This document shows, in pieces, positions 52,885-62,605 of a stretch of 64,000 nucleotides of DNA; within the stretch, counting starts at the first letter, position 1, and each line of letters begins with the position of its first letter. A program made the translations under genes and the position numbers. The DNA is from Aestuariibacter sp. (GTDB lineage Bacteria > Pseudomonadota > Gammaproteobacteria > Enterobacterales > Alteromonadaceae): contig CP051238.1 of NCBI GenBank assembly GCA_017794925.1, positions 2,103,138 through 2,167,137 on the forward strand. The letters run 5' to 3'. The notes under the pieces are model-generated. The model was not told the origin of the DNA and ran no database searches. It saw only the letters and a list, made by a program, of their open reading frames with translations.

Positions 52885-55770
52885 TTAGTTATTTCCTAAC
52901 AGACAGGTCTGCCATAACGCTGAAACCCGTTGACGAATGGCATTCAGGGCATCGCTCTGATTTGCCAGTTTTACCCCTGAAAGCGTAAGTTGATGATAAT
53001 GATCCCGAAGGGTTAAGTAAGCTTCTTGCAATGTCGATGCTTGTTCGGCTGCGATTAATCCGACCTCAGCGACGGTATCGATGATTCGCAAATTATCTGT
53101 CCACTTAACCAGAGAGGGGTGCTGATGAGCGTAACCAAGTACCCAAAACTGGGTCATAAATTCAATGTCAGTGATACCCCCTTCACATTGCTTTAGGTCG
53201 ACACCTTCCGCTTTAGCGTCCAATAAGTGGTCACGCATTTTTTTTCGCATGGACACAACATCTTCAGTCAACGCGGGAAGCGCGCGTTGGCGTTGTAAAA
53301 TGCGTTGGCGAATTTGCATAAAACTGTTGTGTAGTGAAGTATCACCAACAATGCTTCGGGCTCGCACCAGAGCCTGATGCTCCCACGTCCAGGCTTCTTT
53401 TTCCTGATAATGCGCGAAGCCGGATTCGTGACAGCACAGCAATCCGGCATTGCCGGATGGACGCAGTCGAAGGTCAGTTTCGTACAACTGTCCAGCCATG
53501 GTTTTCGTGTTCAGCAAATGCATGATGCGCTGAGACAACTTAATATAAAACTGTTGGGCTGACACGGATTTATTGCCAGTCGTCATACTGTCTTGCGGCG
53601 CGTTGTGTAAAAAGACCAAATCCAGGTCGGAGCCATAACCTAACTCGTACCCGCCCAGCTTGCCATAACCAATAATCAAAAAGCCGAATTCACCTTCTTG
53701 CAAATGTGCCGGGGCACCGAACTTTTCGGTCACCTGTCCCCAGGCTGAATGTAATACAGCATGCAGCATCACTTCGGCCAGCGCAGTTAACTTGTCGCTG
53801 ACCTTTGCAATGGGCAGGGAGCCCGAGATGTCACTTGCTGCAATGCGCAGTTGTTGGCTGAGCTTAAATTGCCGCCATTGTTCCATTAACTGCTCCGTAT
53901 CATCCGGCTCTACCCGCAATAACGCCTGACGCAACTCGTCGTTATATTCTGCAAAGCACAGTGCAATATCGGTCTGTTGTTGTTGTAAATACAGCGGCGT
54001 TAGCAGTTCATCCAACAACAACGGAAAGCTGCGTATTTGTTCGGTAATCCACTCGCTGCGCGCACATAATTTAATGAGTTGTTTCAATACACTGGGGTTT
54101 TCATGTAGCAGGTCGAGGTAGGTGGTTCGACCCGTGATAGCGCTAATGACACTGCATAAACGCGGAAACAGAATCACTGTATCGCCAGGGCATTGCTGTA
54201 ACATGAAATACAGGAGCTCCGGGATCAGTTTGGCGAGAGTATCTTCCCCTTTCTGGCCGATTCGGTGGCGCGACAAGCTCTGCCGAAAGTCATTCAATTG
54301 GGTGAAAAGTGTCCGTGCATTGTCTGGCGCCAGTTCTACCTCGAATAACGCCGAAAATTCAGACTCGGTCATCGATACGACCCAGGCGTCTTTGCACCTT
54401 ACGAATAATGAATCCTGTTGCTGGTTTTCGTCGCCAGGCTCAGCGACTAACTGATTGAACTGGTCATGAATCCGAACCATTACGTTGCTTAACGCGTTCA
54501 GAAAGCTTTCGTAACTATCGAATCCCATTACCTGCGCCAGGGTGACCTGCGGCCAATCTTCAGTGGGAAGGAGCTGAGTCTGCTGGTCATTAAATTGCTG
54601 AAGAGTATGTTCTGCCTTGCGCAAAAAGTAATAGTCTTCAATCAGAGTAGTAATGGCGTCTTGCTCAATTAGCTGTAACTCCACTAACTGATGTAACACG
54701 GTGATGAGTTGTCTGGACTGCAAGCCAGCTTCACGGCCTCCATGAATGAGCTGAAAACTTTGAGCAAAGAACTCAACTTCTCTTATGCCGCCGGGGCCTA
54801 GTTTTATATTGTTATGAAGCTGGCGCCGGCGTAGTTCCTTGTTGATTAGTTGTTTCATTTCCCGAATCGCGTCCAGGGTTGTGAAGTCGAGATACCGTTT
54901 ATAAATAAAGGGCTGCAGAATGTCTTCCAACTGGTCACGATAGGGGCTGGAGGCGTTGAGTATCCGGGCCTTGATCATGGCATAACGTTCCCATTGTCTG
55001 CCCTGATCCTGATAGTAATCTTCCAATGCGCCAAAGTGAGCCACTAGGGGGCCACTCTCACCGAACGGACGCAAGCGCATATCAACCCGGAAAACCTGAC
55101 CATCAACGGTGATTTTATTTAACGCTGCAATCAGCTTCTGGGCCAGCTTGGTGAAAAACTGCTGATTTTCAATTGGCTTGCGCGAGTGATCGGTCTCGCC
55201 TTTTTGTGGGTATGAAAAGATAAGATCAATATCACTGGAAAAATTCAGTTCGTGCCCACCCAGTTTGCCCATTCCTAAAATGAGCATGGGCTGCGGGCCA
55301 TGGGGACCTTGAGGCGTGCCGTGTCGAGCGCAGAAGTAATCGTACAACCAATGGTAAGCATCCATTATCAGGGTGTCTGCCAGCAAACTGACTTGCGACA
55401 AGGACGCTTGGATAGACTGTTGATTGGTCATATCCCGCCAAGCCAGCGCTGCCATGTGTAACTGACGGAATTTTCGCAAGGCCTCAAGTAATTTGGGCTC
55501 AGTATCAACCTGGGCCAGGGATACGGTTAATCCTTCACAAATGGAAGGCATATCTGCATAAATATGCCATTGGTTTTGCAGGATATCCGCCAGCACCCCG
55601 GGCTGTGTGGTCACGAGGTTACCGACGAACGGGCTAAGGCCCATAATCCGTTTTATATCATCCTGATATTGATTAAAAATTGGGTATTGTTCACTGGCAG
55701 CACTCACAGTTTGCCATTGACGATGAACATTTTCCGCAATAATCGGGATTTGGGTTTTCTCAGTACTCAT
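52885..55770 (-). CDS. glnE: Glutamine synthetase adenylyltransferase/deadenylylase
   Basis: A 961-residue bifunctional enzyme. Two nucleotidyltransferase domains carry the GGxE-SDxD type motifs: GHELNFSSDIDLIFSY (about residue 171) in the deadenylylating half and GYELGYGSDLDLVF (about 710) in the adenylylating half, joined by a long helical linker. It controls glutamine synthetase in nitrogen assimilation in response to PII. An in-frame GTG at 55776 exists; the ATG at 55770 is taken because it is the first ATG. Normal length. Confidence 0.96.
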   Translation of the reverse strand: MSTEKTQIPIIAENVHRQWQTVSAASEQYPIFNQYQDDIKRIMGLSPFVGNLVTTQPGVLADILQNQWHIYADMPSICEGLTVSLAQVDTEPKLLEALRKFRQLHMAALAWRDMTNQQSIQASLSQVSLLADTLIMDAYHWLYDYFCARHGTPQGPHGPQPMLILGMGKLGGHELNFSSDIDLIFSYPQKGETDHSRKPIENQQFFTKLAQKLIAALNKITVDGQVFRVDMRLRPFGESGPLVAHFGALEDYYQDQGRQWERYAMIKARILNASSPYRDQLEDILQPFIYKRYLDFTTLDAIREMKQLINKELRRRQLHNNIKLGPGGIREVEFFAQSFQLIHGGREAGLQSRQLITVLHQLVELQLIEQDAITTLIEDYYFLRKAEHTLQQFNDQQTQLLPTEDWPQVTLAQVMGFDSYESFLNALSNVMVRIHDQFNQLVAEPGDENQQQDSLFVRCKDAWVVSMTESEFSALFEVELAPDNARTLFTQLNDFRQSLSRHRIGQKGEDTLAKLIPELLYFMLQQCPGDTVILFPRLCSVISAITGRTTYLDLLHENPSVLKQLIKLCARSEWITEQIRSFPLLLDELLTPLYLQQQQTDIALCFAEYNDELRQALLRVEPDDTEQLMEQWRQFKLSQQLRIAASDISGSLPIAKVSDKLTALAEVMLHAVLHSAWGQVTEKFGAPAHLQEGEFGFLIIGYGKLGGYELGYGSDLDLVFLHNAPQDSMTTGNKSVSAQQFYIKLSQRIMHLLNTKTMAGQLYETDLRLRPSGNAGLLCCHESGFAHYQEKEAWTWEHQALVRARSIVGDTSLHNSFMQIRQRILQRQRALPALTEDVVSMRKKMRDHLLDAKAEGVDLKQCEGGITDIEFMTQFWVLGYAHQHPSLVKWTDNLRIIDTVAEVGLIAAEQASTLQEAYLTLRDHYHQLTLSGVKLANQSDALNAIRQRVSALWQTCLLGNN

Positions 55771-55874
55771 AATCACTTAGGATAATTACCATTGTATGGC
55801 TGAAGTCTGGCACAAACATGCTGTAGGCTCCAGTGTGGTCGTACGAAATACCAAGCATTATATTGAGGTAAAAC

Positions 55875-56789
55875 ATGGAAACTCTGGTCAAGTTAGTGCC
55901 ATTAAACCACGATTTGTGGGTTTATATTCTGATTGATGTGGCGCTGGCGTTGTTGCTATTACTGGTTATGAAATGGACCAATCGCTCCCGCACCAGTGTT
56001 TCTGTCAGTGATGAACTGGGGGTCAAAGATAACTTTGCCTTCGGAATTAGCATCGCGGGCGGTATGTTGTCACTTTGTCTCGTATTGAGTTCTGTAGTTG
56101 GCCGCCATGTGGGGCAGGGTTATGAAGACGCGGCCCTGGGTATGCTTATGTTTGGTTTTGTGGGTATTTTACTGGTGAAGTTCGGGCGTTTCGCTCATGA
56201 CAAAATAGTGTTGGATGCAGTCGACACGCAATTCAAAATTAGTGACAGAAGCGTGAGTGTGGCGCTGGTGGATGCGTCCAGTGTTGTGGCCAGTGCGATC
56301 ATTTTACGCAGTATGATGGAATGGGTGGATGGTAGTGATCTGAATGCCATTATCGCCATCGTTACGGGGTTTTTGGTTGTACTGACAATTCTGTTGATCA
56401 TGACCCGTATTTACGAAATTCGATATGCGCTACAAAACCAGAATCACTCTTTTCAGAGCGCATTGGAGACGGGGCAGTTGGCGCTGGCCGTGCAACATGC
56501 CGGCAATCTGCTGGGTGTCTCTCTGGTTGTTTCTTCAGCAGGGGCATTATTGCACTACAGTCCTGAAGCATACGTCAGCAATGTTACCGGTTGGCTTGTT
56601 ACCAGCATTGCGCTGGCCTTGTTGTTATGGGTATTAGTGGCAATCAGCAAAAAAATGCTGTTAAGTGGTGTAAATTATCAACAGGAAGTAGATCAACAGC
56701 ATAACGTCGGTGTGGCCGCTGTCGAATTGACATTGAGCGTTGGTATGGCACTTATTGTGAGCGGTGTTCTGAATTCATCTGCAGGATGA
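55875..56789 (+). CDS. DUF350 membrane protein
   Basis: A 304-residue integral membrane protein with about eight helices in two similar halves (LWVYILIDVALALLLLLVM; SIAGGMLSLCLVLSSVVG in the first, VQHAGNLLGVSLVVSSAGAL in the second), as expected for tandem DUF350 units. The function is unknown. AGGT precedes the ATG. The last 38 nt overlap the stop end of the convergent GIY-YIG gene. Confidence 0.8.
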   Translation: METLVKLVPLNHDLWVYILIDVALALLLLLVMKWTNRSRTSVSVSDELGVKDNFAFGISIAGGMLSLCLVLSSVVGRHVGQGYEDAALGMLMFGFVGILLVKFGRFAHDKIVLDAVDTQFKISDRSVSVALVDASSVVASAIILRSMMEWVDGSDLNAIIAIVTGFLVVLTILLIMTRIYEIRYALQNQNHSFQSALETGQLALAVQHAGNLLGVSLVVSSAGALLHYSPEAYVSNVTGWLVTSIALALLLWVLVAISKKMLLSGVNYQQEVDQQHNVGVAAVELTLSVGMALIVSGVLNSSAG

Positions 56790-57081
56790 TGTCTGCCGGT
56801 AATGGCGTTGCGGCTATCTCCGGTATCCGTGTGCATTGGATGATTTCCTGTTTGTGTTTACGCGAGTGACGTTTGATCCAGGCTTCCAATTTCAGGGCGG
56901 TTGATTTGTCACTGACCTCAAACACGCATTCGTATTTGAGCGGACCTTTACCGCGGAGGGCTTTTGCGCCGCCTTTTATGGCTCCACTGTGCTGCCGTAT
57001 CCGGCGTGTCGGGTTATTGGTGATCCCCGTGTAGAATGTGCATTGCACAGTACTTAGGATATAAACATACCAAGCTGTCAT
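56752..57081 (-). CDS. GIY-YIG nuclease-fold protein (UPF0213 type)
   Basis: A 109-residue protein with the single GIY-YIG domain of the UPF0213 group: WYVYIL for the GIY element and FYTGITNNPTRRIRQH for the YIG element with its conserved Arg, then the Glu-bearing KLEAWIKRHSRKHK. Solo GIY-YIG proteins have unclear roles, often inferred to be in DNA repair. Its 3' end overlaps the convergent DUF350 gene by 38 nt. Confidence 0.85.
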   Translation of the reverse strand: MTAWYVYILSTVQCTFYTGITNNPTRRIRQHSGAIKGGAKALRGKGPLKYECVFEVSDKSTALKLEAWIKRHSRKHKQEIIQCTRIPEIAATPLPADIILQMNSEHRSQ

Positions 57082-57145
57082 GAATTGGCTCTGTACTACC
57101 TTTCGCTGTTATACTTGCGTCACTAGTGTAACCAAATAGATAAAA

Positions 57146-58579
57146 ATGACACTTCCTGATTTTAGCCAAATAAGAATTCTGGTCGCGGGCGATGTAATGC
57201 TGGACCGATATTGGACCGGAGCCACTGGTCGGGTATCGCCCGAAGCGCCGGTACCTGTTGTAAATATCAACGATATTGAAGACCGCCCAGGTGGTGCTGC
57301 TAACGTTGCTATCAACCTTGCAACATTGGGGGCGTCGGTTTCTCTCCTTGGCCTCGTTGGTCAGGATGAAAATGCAAGCATCCTGCAGACCCGCTTGACC
57401 GGCTATGGTATTGATTGCCATTTTACGCCCTGCGAACAGTTTGACACGATCACCAAGTTACGTGTTATGAGTCGTAATCAGCAGCTGTTGAGGATGGATT
57501 TTGAAAAATCCTTCGCCCATGTCGATAAATCGGGTTTGGAAGCGGCGTTTGCCAGCCAGTTACCTCATTGTGATTTGGTGATCCTTTCTGATTATGCAAA
57601 AGGTACACTGAGTGATCCTCAGGCATTAATTCAACTAGCCATTGCCCATGGTAAGCCAGTTGTTGTAGACCCAAAAGGCAGCGATTTCACCAAATATAAA
57701 CAAGCGACGCTTATTACGCCAAATCTCGCAGAATTAAGCGCAGTTGTGGGCGAGGTGGAGAGCGAACAGCAACTGGTCGAGAAATCGAGTGCGCTATGCG
57801 AAAGCTTATCGTTAGAGGCGCTGTTAGTGACCCGTTCAGAGCAGGGGATGACGTTATTTCAGCCTCAGAAGCCGGAATTCCATTTACCGGCCAAAGCCAA
57901 AGAAGTCTATGACGTCACCGGCGCCGGGGATACGGTGATATCGACACTGGCTGCCAGTATGGCGGCAGGGGAGTCGTTGCAGCAAGCGTGTGTCTTCGCC
58001 AATCTGGCCGCCAGTATTGTGGTAGGCAAATTGGGTACCTCTACCGTGTCTACTACAGAACTTGCTGTTGCTGCGGGTCAGCAATCACATCCAGATGGTG
58101 GCGTGATGACTGAAGAACAGTTAGCGCTGGCCATTGAAGCAGCTAAACGGCGTGGCGAACGAATTGTCATGACAAATGGGTGTTTCGACATTCTGCATGC
58201 CGGGCATGTGTCTTATCTGGATGCTGCAGGCCGGTTGGGTGATCGCCTGATTGTTGCGGTAAATACTGACGCTTCTGTTCAGGTACTCAAAGGACCTGGT
58301 CGTCCGGTTAATAACGTTCAGCGACGGATGGCCGTGCTAGCTGGCCTAAGCGCCGTAGACTGGGTTGTACCGTTCAGTGAAGAGACTCCAGAACGGTTGA
58401 TTAGTCGATTGTTACCGGATGTGCTGGTGAAAGGCGGTGACTACAAAGTCGAAGACATTGCGGGTGGTAAGGCGGTTATGGAAAATGGTGGTGTGGTTGA
58501 AGTCCTTCACTTTGAAGAAGGGGTCTCTACCACCGGCATTATAGAAACGATCGTGAAACGACAAAGCTTTGTAGAGTAA
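57146..58579 (+). CDS. hldE: Bifunctional heptose kinase/adenylyltransferase
   Basis: A 477-residue fusion. The N-terminal PfkB-type kinase domain has [11 protein letters not shown] (about residue 50) and [12 protein letters not shown] (about 258); the C-terminal nucleotidyltransferase domain has [16 protein letters not shown] (about 343). It makes ADP-D-glycero-D-manno-heptose precursor for the lipopolysaccharide inner core, first phosphorylating and then adenylylating heptose. It precedes the exopolysaccharide locus and is a general surface-polysaccharide gene. Confidence 0.97.
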   Translation: MTLPDFSQIRILVAGDVMLDRYWTGATGRVSPEAPVPVVNINDIEDRPGGAANVAINLATLGASVSLLGLVGQDENASILQTRLTGYGIDCHFTPCEQFDTITKLRVMSRNQQLLRMDFEKSFAHVDKSGLEAAFASQLPHCDLVILSDYAKGTLSDPQALIQLAIAHGKPVVVDPKGSDFTKYKQATLITPNLAELSAVVGEVESEQQLVEKSSALCESLSLEALLVTRSEQGMTLFQPQKPEFHLPAKAKEVYDVTGAGDTVISTLAASMAAGESLQQACVFANLAASIVVGKLGTSTVSTTELAVAAGQQSHPDGGVMTEEQLALAIEAAKRRGERIVMTNGCFDILHAGHVSYLDAAGRLGDRLIVAVNTDASVQVLKGPGRPVNNVQRRMAVLAGLSAVDWVVPFSEETPERLISRLLPDVLVKGGDYKVEDIAGGKAVMENGGVVEVLHFEEGVSTTGIIETIVKRQSFVE

Positions 58580-58588
58580 TACGGGTTA

Positions 58589-58610
58589 CAGGGGCGATTT
58601 TTCGCCCCTG
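58589..58610 (+). terminator. Hairpin after hldE
   Basis: A perfect 9-bp stem (CAGGGGCGA with TCGCCCCTG) with a short T loop, 10 nt after the hldE stop. There is no T run after it, so it is a weak terminator at best. Confidence 0.5.
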
Positions 58611-58727
58611 ATTCGTGTCACAGTGGTGAATTTCGTCGTTGAGATAATGCACAATCGACGTCTTTAGGATAAGCTTAACCAAATCGCGCTCAGGCGCTTC
58701 ACGTAACATTAGCGGTAGTAGCAATCA

Positions 58728-59813
58728 ATGTACGAAAGTTATTATGGACTTAACTCTAAGCCGTTTCAGCTAACCCCGGACCCGGCTTTCTTTTTCGCCA
58801 GTAAATGGCACAAGCGGGCCATGTCTTACTTGCAATACGGATTATCGCAGGCAGAGGGCTTTATCGTGATTACCGGTGATATCGGAACCGGTAAGACAAC
58901 CATTGCAAACAGTTTGTTAGCCGATATTGAAGATGACATCGTAGCAGCGCAAATCGTTACCCCAAAACTGTCTCCTGACGAGCTGGTGAAGATGGTTGCC
59001 GCCAAATTTGAAATTGATGTGGCGGGTAAAACCAAAGCCGATATCTTAAAAGACCTTGAGAATTTCCTCTTTGCTCTGAGTACACAGGGGCGCCGGGCTT
59101 TGTTGTTAGTCGATGAAGCGCAGAATTTACCGCTTGAAACCATTGAAGAGCTGCGCATGCTGTCGAATTTCCAGCAGGCAGGTAAACCATTGTTACAAAG
59201 CTTCTTATTGGGGCAGGAAGAGCTTCAGCCGATTCTTCGTGCGCCGAATATGGAGCAATTTCGTCAGCGTATCGTTGCTTCCTGTCATTTGGCGCCATTG
59301 ACGTTAGAAGAAGTACAGTCTTACATTGAATACCGTTTGGAACATGCCGGATGGAACGGTACACAACTCTTTTCTGCAGAGGCTTACGAGCATATCTATA
59401 AGTTCACCCGTGGCGTGCCTCGGAAAATTAATACGTTAATGGACCGCATTCTGTTGTACGGATTCTTAGAAGAGCTCGACGTTTTAGATGAAAAAGCGGT
59501 TGATGCAGTCATTGATGAAGTGCGTGAAGAAATGTTTGTTCCGGATACGCCAACAGAGCCTGCAGAACCTGAAGTGGCTGAAGAGCAAGCTGAGTCCGCG
59601 AATAACGAAAACGTACAGTCAGGCAAGCCACAACGCCTCATTACCCCCAATGGTAATGAAGTGAAAGATGCTGAATATTACAAGGCTATGTTGGGCGAAT
59701 TAGTGGATGCACTTGATGACGCGATTAGCCATAAAATAAAACTCACCCAATACATCGATAAGTTGCTGAAGAAGAAATATCGCACTTATGTCAGATTGAA
59801 GTCTGATGATTAG
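58728..59813 (+). CDS. XrtA/PEP-CTERM-type exopolysaccharide system ATPase
   Basis: A 361-residue AAA ATPase of the ExeA/GspA-like type associated with XrtA polysaccharide loci. The opening MYESYYGLNSKPFQLTPDP, the Walker A TGDIGTGKTT (about residue 50) and the Walker B LLLVDEAQNLP (about 128) are intact. An acidic linker (about 265-295, rich in Glu/Ala) and a C-terminal charged tail follow. It is expected to work with the tyrosine kinase and barrel encoded on the opposite strand. In typical loci this gene follows the barrel gene in the same direction; here it is convergent. Confidence 0.88.
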   Translation: MYESYYGLNSKPFQLTPDPAFFFASKWHKRAMSYLQYGLSQAEGFIVITGDIGTGKTTIANSLLADIEDDIVAAQIVTPKLSPDELVKMVAAKFEIDVAGKTKADILKDLENFLFALSTQGRRALLLVDEAQNLPLETIEELRMLSNFQQAGKPLLQSFLLGQEELQPILRAPNMEQFRQRIVASCHLAPLTLEEVQSYIEYRLEHAGWNGTQLFSAEAYEHIYKFTRGVPRKINTLMDRILLYGFLEELDVLDEKAVDAVIDEVREEMFVPDTPTEPAEPEVAEEQAESANNENVQSGKPQRLITPNGNEVKDAEYYKAMLGELVDALDDAISHKIKLTQYIDKLLKKKYRTYVRLKSDD

Positions 59814-59834
59814 TAAAAAGTGAGCTTGAGTTGT

Positions 59835-59863
59835 AAAAAAGGGCCCAGACAGGGCCCTTTTTT
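59835..59863. terminator. Bidirectional terminator between convergent exopolysaccharide genes
   Basis: A perfect 12-bp stem (AAAAAAGGGCCC with GGGCCCTTTTTT) with a 5-nt loop. It serves both the ATPase gene and the outer-membrane barrel gene. Confidence 0.9.
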
Positions 59864-59874
59864 ATGGGGTAAAA

Positions 59875-61557
59875 TTAATTGTTACCCTTAGATTTCATCT
59901 GGTAAGTTAATCCAATCGAAATACGTGTTTCATTTAAAGTAAATGTTGAACCTACACTACCTTGTTCGTTGTCATTATCGAGATAGCGAATTTCTGCATT
60001 GACAGACAACCCTTGTGATAACTGATTTTGCATTCCCAAGGTGAATATTTTATTGGCTAACTTATTCCTCTCGACGCCAGAAGAAGTCTCAATATTCGAA
60101 AATTGAATTCTTGATGTCAGGTTCGTTCTTGAACCTACAGCCAGGCTAGCATTGATGCCTATACCTTTCTGGATCTGTTTTCTGTCAACTTCACTATATA
60201 CCGTGTCTGCGTATCTGCCATCGATAGACACTTTTAACTTTCTTCTCTGGAAACCAAAACCACCATTTAATTGCTTCCTAAGGACAACCTGATCGGTTAG
60301 CTCAGATATGACTTCTGAAAATTGAACCACCTGTTCTCCTGGTTGAAGTTCATATTCCAGAGTATCAGGTTGGAAACAATCGATGATATCAACAGCTCCG
60401 GCGGGGCAGACAAATGTGCCAGCGTCAGCTGTGTCGAAAATCAGACTTGAGTAGTTCGTGGTTGCTTCCTGATAAGCGATGGATGCTCTTGCTGCCCGGG
60501 TTCCATAGTTGAGGCTGAAACTACCTGATTCCCCATAATAACGGCGCCCATAGTCGGCTGCTATACGCGTTCTTGGCGAAAACTGCCATTGAGTTGACAC
60601 GCCGACAAATGTTTTACCATCGTCTTCACCGTCAGTTGATATTTGATTCGCTGTTACTGAGAAGAAGCGGCCTGCAGCAGGTCTGTAATTTAGGCCAACA
60701 CCGTATGTGCTGAATCGGTTAAACTGCCCGCCAAATTGACCGAAGCCACCAGAAAGGTCATCATCGTTGGTGTATTCCTGGTGAGAAGCGGTGGCAATCA
60801 GCCCTAGATCCCCAACCAAATTGTAGCCAAGCTGGGCATTTCCAGTTGTCGATTTAAAACTGCCCAGTGAGGCTCTGTCTGCTTCTCTTGTATTGGCCGC
60901 CAAGCTCCAGTACATATTTCTGAACCAGTTGCTGTTAACCAACGTGATAGACGCTGATGTGCCTGTAGAGTCGATTCCTAGTCCTGACTCTGTAAAACCA
61001 TCATCTGATAAGGATGAATCTGACTTAGCAGTAAAATACTGTGCACTCAAATCCATCCTGACAAATCTGTTGGCGGTTGTCGTCAATGATGCGCCGACAC
61101 TATGGGATTGTGTCTTGGTTAAATCATCTGAATTTAACAAGAAGTCCGTTGAGATATACCGTTCAGGCGCAAATGCCTGATAGCCTTGTGATCCTTGCCC
61201 ATAAACTCGTAATACGTTGTCAATTATGCTGAGTGAACCGTTATAATTAAACTCTGTAAAACTATCAGTTCTGGATCCTTCATCAATGGATATTCTCTGA
61301 GTCAGGTGATTCGCTGTCGCAGCCGCCAGTAATTTTTTACTGGTGTAGGTAGCAACGATACTTGGCGATAACTGAATAGTATCCCTATCCTGATAATCAC
61401 GAGCATCATCACCATCTGTCTGAAACTTTTGATGGACGAGTGAAGAATCTACAGAACCAGTAATTTGGATGTCGGCAACGGAAACGGAGTTATATCCTGC
61501 AGATAATATTGCTGCAATCATAACAGGAAGAGTTTTCTGAATCCTTTTCACTAGCAT
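59875..61557 (-). CDS. PEP-CTERM-system outer-membrane beta-barrel protein (TIGR03016-like)
   Basis: A 560-residue protein. A signal peptide (ending SVSVA) leads into a long run of amphipathic strands (e.g. FVRMDLSAQYFTAKSDSS, ARASIAYQEATTNYS) ending ISIGLTYQMKSKGNN. Its placement directly after the chain-length and kinase genes fits the TIGR03016 family of XrtA/PEP-CTERM polysaccharide systems, probably the outer-membrane part of polymer export. Two Cys (CPAGAVDIIDC) lie in a loop. It is 13 nt downstream of the kinase gene, in one operon. The family call is from gene order and general pattern. Confidence 0.8.
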   Translation of the reverse strand: MLVKRIQKTLPVMIAAILSAGYNSVSVADIQITGSVDSSLVHQKFQTDGDDARDYQDRDTIQLSPSIVATYTSKKLLAAATANHLTQRISIDEGSRTDSFTEFNYNGSLSIIDNVLRVYGQGSQGYQAFAPERYISTDFLLNSDDLTKTQSHSVGASLTTTANRFVRMDLSAQYFTAKSDSSLSDDGFTESGLGIDSTGTSASITLVNSNWFRNMYWSLAANTREADRASLGSFKSTTGNAQLGYNLVGDLGLIATASHQEYTNDDDLSGGFGQFGGQFNRFSTYGVGLNYRPAAGRFFSVTANQISTDGEDDGKTFVGVSTQWQFSPRTRIAADYGRRYYGESGSFSLNYGTRAARASIAYQEATTNYSSLIFDTADAGTFVCPAGAVDIIDCFQPDTLEYELQPGEQVVQFSEVISELTDQVVLRKQLNGGFGFQRRKLKVSIDGRYADTVYSEVDRKQIQKGIGINASLAVGSRTNLTSRIQFSNIETSSGVERNKLANKIFTLGMQNQLSQGLSVNAEIRYLDNDNEQGSVGSTFTLNETRISIGLTYQMKSKGNN

Positions 61558-61570
61558 TCCTTACCACTGA

Positions 61571-62605
61571 TTAATCACGAGGTTCACTGCCGTAATAGTA
61601 ACCATAATTACCTTTCTCGGCGCTTTCATTAACTGCTTTATTGACAACAAAGCCGACAGCCATATCAGGATTCAGCCGGTCAACGATAGAGTTGATATCG
61701 TTAAGTTTGGTTCGTCCCTCTTCGGTTACAACGACAGCCTGGCCGGCAAAGCTTGCCAGTATCGCTGATTCGTTAATACCAATAAGTGGCGGGGTGTCGA
61801 TAATAACAATACGGTCAGGATAACGATTTGAAAACTCATCGATGGTGTACGCCATTCGCTCACTGGCCAGTAACTCCGTTGACAAGTGGTGAGTTTGTCC
61901 GGCAGGAATAATCCGTAATTTATCAACATTGGTGCGGTACAGTACGTCTGCGATGTCTTTATCTTCGTCTAAAAGATACTCCATCAGACCATCCTGATGG
62001 TCTACTCTTAAAGTGCGGGTAACGTTCGGTTTTAAAACGTCCGCGTCCACCAGAAGTACCGTCTTGTCTTGTTCAGAGGCAATACTTAATGCCAGATTAA
62101 TCGCGGTGAAGGTCTTACCTTCAGATGGCCTGGCACTGCTTACCATGATGATATTACTGTTGTTTAACGTTTTTGATAGCGCGCCAAATGCGTTCTTCAG
62201 CAGCTTACGTTTTATTTCACGGTATTCTTCATTAATTAACTTACGCGCGTTGCTTACCGATACAAACCCTCTTTCGTCCAAGCTCTCCAAATCGAGGGTC
62301 AGTGTTTTGACTCCAGAGACCGAAGACTCAACTTCAGCTGCTGGTGTTGGCGTAACAACTGGCGAATGTGCTGGCGCTGCTTGAACAACAGGCTCTTGTG
62401 CAACAGGAGCGGATGAAGCTGGTTGAACAGGCTCAGATACACTCGGGGACGGTGTGCTAGCCTGTTGAACTTTCTTTTCCAACGTACGTTCTATTGTTGA
62501 TGCTTTGGGTGTGTCATTTTGTTCTGCAGCCTGAGCTTGTTCTGCTTTGCGTTTCGCTGCTGCTTCTTTTTGCTTTTGTAAGGCTTTTTCAATGCTGTTA
62601 CCCAT
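61571..62605 (-). CDS. XrtA-associated tyrosine autokinase
   Basis: A 344-residue cytoplasmic BY-kinase. The N-terminal 100 residues are Ala/Gln/Pro-rich and low in complexity. Walker A' SSARPSEGKTFTAINLA (about 160), LLVDADVLKPN (about 190) and Walker B RIVIIDTPPLIG (about 265) are intact, and the C-terminal Tyr cluster is NYGYYYGSEPRD. It drives polymer length control with its Wzz-like partner, whose stop overlaps its start in TAATG, so they are coupled. Confidence 0.9.
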   Translation of the reverse strand: MGNSIEKALQKQKEAAAKRKAEQAQAAEQNDTPKASTIERTLEKKVQQASTPSPSVSEPVQPASSAPVAQEPVVQAAPAHSPVVTPTPAAEVESSVSGVKTLTLDLESLDERGFVSVSNARKLINEEYREIKRKLLKNAFGALSKTLNNSNIIMVSSARPSEGKTFTAINLALSIASEQDKTVLLVDADVLKPNVTRTLRVDHQDGLMEYLLDEDKDIADVLYRTNVDKLRIIPAGQTHHLSTELLASERMAYTIDEFSNRYPDRIVIIDTPPLIGINESAILASFAGQAVVVTEEGRTKLNDINSIVDRLNPDMAVGFVVNKAVNESAEKGNYGYYYGSEPRD

